Below, one piece after another: positions 61,192-64,000 of a DNA stretch of 64,000 bases. Source of the stretch: Bacillota bacterium (lineage in GTDB: Bacteria; Bacillota; Clostridia; Peptostreptococcales; Anaerovoracaceae); the NCBI GenBank assembly GCA_019420305.1, contig JAHZHL010000029.1:186001-250000 (forward strand), in the 5' to 3' direction. Numbering within the stretch: position 1 is the first letter of the stretch; every line of letters begins with the position of its first letter. The notes below the pieces were generated by a model. It ran no database searches. It was given only the letters and a program-made list of their open reading frames with translations, and had not been told where the DNA came from. Made by a program: the position numbers and the translations under genes.

Positions 61192-62512
61192 TCCGATTCC
61201 CCAGCACCGCTTCGATGCTGGCTCTGCATATCTCTACGGCTTTATCAATTTCCCGCTTTGTCATTGTAAGAGGCGGATTGAAATAGGGGATGTCTCCGAT
61301 GGGGCGTAGCAGCAGTCCCCGCCGGATGGCTTCCCGTCCAATCCGCCAGCCGATTCGCGCTCGGGGCTCAAAAGGCGTTTTCCGCTGCCGATCGGCGGTC
61401 AGTTCAATGGCGTTAATCAAACCAATGCTGCGGATTTCCCCTACATTTGGATGCCCTTCCAGAGCCTGCCGCAGGACGCGGTTCAGATAATCGCTTTCCA
61501 TCCGTTCCAGAATCTGCTCTTCTTCAAATATTCTGAGCACTTCCACACCTGCCGCGCAGGCCATAGGATGTCCGCCGTAGGTTGTGCTGTGGAGAAAGGC
61601 TCTTCCCTCGCTGTAATCCCCGTAGAATCCGTCATAGATACGCTTTGTCGTAACGGTAATCGCCATCGGAAGATACCCTCCCGTCAGGCCTTTGGAAAGA
61701 CACATAAAGTCCGGGGATATTCCCGCGTGCTCGCAGGCAAACAATTTCCCTGTGCGCCCGAAGCCTGCCGCAATCTCATCAGCGATCAGATGCACATCAT
61801 AAGCGTCGCACAGCGCTCTTATCTTTTTCAGGTATTTGGGGGAATAGATCCGCATTCCCGCCGCGCCCTGGAGAATCGGCTCCAGAAGAAAAGCGGCGGC
61901 TTCTTTTCCGTACTTAGCAAAGGCTTTTTCCGCGATCTTCGCGCACTCCGCTGTGCAGGACTCCCGCTGTTTTCCATACGGACACCGCCAGCAGTCCGGT
62001 CCTTTTACATGAACCGTCTCCGCAAGGAGCGGCCGGAACATCTCCGAATACCGATCCATGCCGCCCGCTGCCAGAGCCCCCAGAGTTTCGCCGTGATACC
62101 CTCCGTCCAACGTCAGAAACCTCTGCTTTTCCGGCTTTCCGTTCTGATGATGATACTGGAAACTCATTTTCATGGCAACCTCCACCGCGCTGGAGCCGTT
62201 ATCCACGAAATAAAATTTTTCCAGTCCTTCCGGGAGCACCGCAGTCAGTCTTTCACACAGTTCTTCCGCGGGCCGGTGGGTAAAACCCGCGAAAATGGTA
62301 TGCTCCATTTTTTTCAGCTGCCTTTCCACCGCCCTGTTGAGGCGGGGATTTCCATGTCCCAGAAGGTTGCACCACCAGGAACTGATTACGTCCATGTACG
62401 CGTTTCCCGCCTCGTCGTAAATATAAATGCCTTCCGCCCTGTCTGCCATAATCAGCGGAAAGATTTCGTGATCCTTCATCTGTGTGCATGGATGCCAGAT
62501 ATAGTCCTTCAT
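61175..62512 (-). CDS. bioA: Adenosylmethionine-8-amino-7-oxononanoate aminotransferase
   Basis: A 445-residue class III aminotransferase converting 7-keto-8-aminopelargonate to 7,8-diaminopelargonate. IWHPCTQMKDHE at the N-terminus, SSWWCNLLGHGNPRLN, DGGYHGETLGALA, and the PLP lysine in CLSKGLTGGYLPMA are BioA hallmarks. It is the last gene of the bioB-bioD-bioA operon, 11 bp after bioD with GGAGGAA as ribosome site. No bioF is in the window. Confidence 0.95.
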   Translation of the reverse strand: MKDYIWHPCTQMKDHEIFPLIMADRAEGIYIYDEAGNAYMDVISSWWCNLLGHGNPRLNRAVERQLKKMEHTIFAGFTHRPAEELCERLTAVLPEGLEKFYFVDNGSSAVEVAMKMSFQYHHQNGKPEKQRFLTLDGGYHGETLGALAAGGMDRYSEMFRPLLAETVHVKGPDCWRCPYGKQRESCTAECAKIAEKAFAKYGKEAAAFLLEPILQGAAGMRIYSPKYLKKIRALCDAYDVHLIADEIAAGFGRTGKLFACEHAGISPDFMCLSKGLTGGYLPMAITVTTKRIYDGFYGDYSEGRAFLHSTTYGGHPMACAAGVEVLRIFEEEQILERMESDYLNRVLRQALEGHPNVGEIRSIGLINAIELTADRQRKTPFEPRARIGWRIGREAIRRGLLLRPIGDIPYFNPPLTMTKREIDKAVEICRASIEAVLGNRIRSDS

Positions 62513-62523
62513 TGTTTTCCTCC

Positions 62524-63198
62524 TTATCGGTACAACGCGGCCAGCCTTTCCGGCTCTATTTCCAGATCCCGCGCGTTTTCTTCCGCGCAGGCGATAACCG
62601 GAACTCCGGTATATTCCTCTATAAACCGCAAGTTATCCTCTTCCATAGCGTTTCCTTTGTGAAACCGGTTGAGGATCACTCCTTTTACTTCCATCTCTCT
62701 GCTCCGCGCGTACTCGATGGTCAAAATCGTATGATTAATGGTTCCCAGCTCCGCGGGCGCGACAATCAGAATGGGGCAGTCCAGAGCCTTTATGATATCT
62801 TCCATCATCAGAAGATTCCTGCGGACTGGGCAGAGGATTCCCCCGCTCCCTTCCGCCGTCACATAGTCAAAGATTCCGCAAATCCGCTGAAAATCCGCTT
62901 TCACCTTGGAAAGCTCCACCGGATTGCCCTCCAGCTCCGCTGCCAGATGCGGGGAAACAGCCGTTTCATAAATATAGGACACCAGTTCCGCCGCCGCGTG
63001 CTCCAACCCCGCCTGACGCTTTACATACTCCGCGTCTCCCGGAATCAGACGCGTGCCCCGCCGCTTGGCGCCGCTCAGAGCCGCCTTGTAATATCCCGCG
63101 TTCCGTCCTGCCTGACGCAGTTTTTTGACAAGCAGCGCCGTAAGATAGGTTTTTCCCACGTCCGTGCCGGTCGCGGTTATAAAGAGCTTCTTCGTCAT
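62524..63198 (-). CDS. bioD: Dethiobiotin synthetase
   Basis: A 224-residue P-loop enzyme closing the ureido ring of dethiobiotin. Walker A TATGTDVGKTYLTALLV (about 8-24), the EGSGGILCP stretch with the substrate-binding Glu, and NHTILTIEYARSRE with the later VILNRF are clear. Its ATG overlaps the bioB stop (ATGA), so the two are translationally coupled. Confidence 0.95.
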   Translation of the reverse strand: MTKKLFITATGTDVGKTYLTALLVKKLRQAGRNAGYYKAALSGAKRRGTRLIPGDAEYVKRQAGLEHAAAELVSYIYETAVSPHLAAELEGNPVELSKVKADFQRICGIFDYVTAEGSGGILCPVRRNLLMMEDIIKALDCPILIVAPAELGTINHTILTIEYARSREMEVKGVILNRFHKGNAMEEDNLRFIEEYTGVPVIACAEENARDLEIEPERLAALYR

Positions 63199-64000
63199 TT
63201 TTTCACCACCTTGAATCCAAGTTTTCGGATCATTGCCAGATCCGTCTCAATTCCAATTCCCGCAGTCGTCAGCATATCTCCCGTAATTGCCGCGTTGGCG
63301 CCGGATCGGAAGGCGCTTTCGCCCCGGTCCGGCAGCAGTCCCCGTCCTCCTGCCAGGCGGATTGCCGCGTCCGGAAGGGCAAAACGAAAAATCGCCACAG
63401 TCCGATCCACTTCATCCGGAGTCAAAGGCGGCTGGTGTTCCATCGGTGTTCCCGGAATCGGATTGAGCAGATTGATCGGTACAGAGCGGATTCCCAGACA
63501 CCGCAGCGCCACCGCCAGGCCGACACGGTCTTCCATGGTTTCCCCCATGCCGATAATTCCGCCGCTGCAGACTTCCAGCCCTGCCTTCCGCGCTGCCCGG
63601 ATGGCGCGCACCTTATCTTCAAACCGGTGGGTCGTGCAAACCTCAGGGAAAAAAGATGCGGAAGCTTCCAGATTGTTGTGGCAGCGGCTTACCCCGGCCT
63701 CCCCCAGCCTGCGGAACTGTGCTTCGTTCAAAAGTCCGAGGGACGCGCATAAAGAGATCCTTCCCTTAGCGGCTATCCGCCGGTATGCTTTGCACAGCGC
63801 TTCCAGTTCGGTTTCGGAAAGACGTTTTCCGGATGTCACCACAGAAAACCGGAGAACTCCTTTATCCGCGTTATACTCCGCCTCCTGTACAATCGTCTCT
63901 TTTGAAAGCAGCGGATATTCCCGGATCTCCGTTTCGTAGCAGGCGGACTGGGCGCAGTATTTACAGTCCTCGCTGCATCTTCCGCTTTTTCCATTGAAAA
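63195..64000 (-). CDS. bioB: Biotin synthase, 5' end beyond window
   Basis: The frame runs from the stop at 63195 to the right edge without a start, so the N-terminus is outside the window (267 residues seen). Near the edge GKSGRCSEDCKYCAQSA holds the radical-SAM C-x3-C-x2-C motif, and ahead lie VTSGKRLSE, YNADKGVLRFSVV, CHNNLEAS and GIIGMGETMEDRVGLA, all typical of BioB. It inserts sulfur into dethiobiotin. It heads the bioB-bioD-bioA operon. The internal GTG at 63842 is not the true start. Confidence 0.95.
   Translation of the reverse strand, partial: FNGKSGRCSEDCKYCAQSACYETEIREYPLLSKETIVQEAEYNADKGVLRFSVVTSGKRLSETELEALCKAYRRIAAKGRISLCASLGLLNEAQFRRLGEAGVSRCHNNLEASASFFPEVCTTHRFEDKVRAIRAARKAGLEVCSGGIIGMGETMEDRVGLAVALRCLGIRSVPINLLNPIPGTPMEHQPPLTPDEVDRTVAIFRFALPDAAIRLAGGRGLLPDRGESAFRSGANAAITGDMLTTAGIGIETDLAMIRKLGFKVVKK

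Noticed and set aside
62482..63939. Plus-strand frame of 485 codons opposite bioD/bioB
   Set aside because: Antisense shadow across two real genes.
1..64000. CRISPR arrays, tRNA or rRNA genes, insertion-sequence ends
   Set aside because: I saw no regular repeat-spacer array, no cloverleaf or rRNA-like stretch, and no paired terminal inverted repeats around the Rpn-type gene.

Overview
The window looks like a chromosome segment of an anaerobic, amino-acid- or organic-acid-fermenting Clostridia bacterium (Firmicutes, possibly Anaerovoracaceae-like; the assignment is inferred, not tested). Evidence: strong AGGAGG ribosome sites, a CIRCE heat-shock element, oxygen-sensitive enzymes (pyruvate:ferredoxin oxidoreductase, pyruvate formate-lyase, NfnAB, a polyferredoxin), a crt/bcd/etfBA set, and no respiratory or rRNA/tRNA genes. 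Base composition is near balanced except for an AT-rich two-gene defence insert.

Layout. 1-5.5 kb: minus-strand operon of three related secreted proteins behind a long leader with a consensus promoter, a folded element and an intrinsic terminator (riboswitch-like). 5.8-8.3 kb: small accessory genes (XRE regulator, Rpn-type nuclease, leucine-rich-like protein). 8.4-12.2 kb: aconitase, isocitrate dehydrogenase and a GntR regulator with a palindrome on the promoter. 12.2-14.6 kb: NfeD, SPFH protein, EcsC. 14.6-21.7 kb: polyferredoxin (soluble duplicated RnfB-like), PFOR, NfnA, NfnB in one operon. 21.8-39.6 kb: a large minus-strand catabolic region (oxidoreductases, DapA-type aldolase, PflB, transporters, class III aminotransferase, creatininase-family hydrolase, sugar isomerase). 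39.9 kb: divergent PrpR-type sigma-54 activator. 41.9-43.9 kb: RloA/RloB (AbiL-like) defence pair. 44.1-52.4 kb: permease, then 4-hydroxybutyrate dehydrogenase-like, EtfA, EtfB, acyl-CoA dehydrogenase and crotonase, divergent from a 3-hydroxyacyl-CoA dehydrogenase and a cyclase-family hydrolase. 52.5-64 kb: ClpB, DUF3842, two PH-domain proteins, FmdE, a putative nuclease, a PbfA-like PLP enzyme, and bioB-bioD-bioA (bioB cut by the right edge).

How it fits together. The most interesting reading is a sigma-54 regulon spread over about 29 kb. Five promoters fit TGGCA(C/T)-N5-TTGC and four paired upstream sites fit the palindrome ATTGCA-N3-TGCAAT. They sit 127-172 bp upstream of the promoters of four minus-strand units (isomerase/SDR/hydrolase/SDR; pflB; aldolase/SDR/Ldh2/ADH; crotonase/ACAD/Etf/4HbD) and one plus-strand unit (3-hydroxyacyl-CoA dehydrogenase/cyclase). 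The only sigma-54 activator in the window lies beside the best site. The inferred logic: a substrate is oxidised, opened, epimerised and split to pyruvate; pyruvate is handled by PflB and by PFOR with NfnAB; reducing power goes to CoA-thioester reduction. The substrate is not known.
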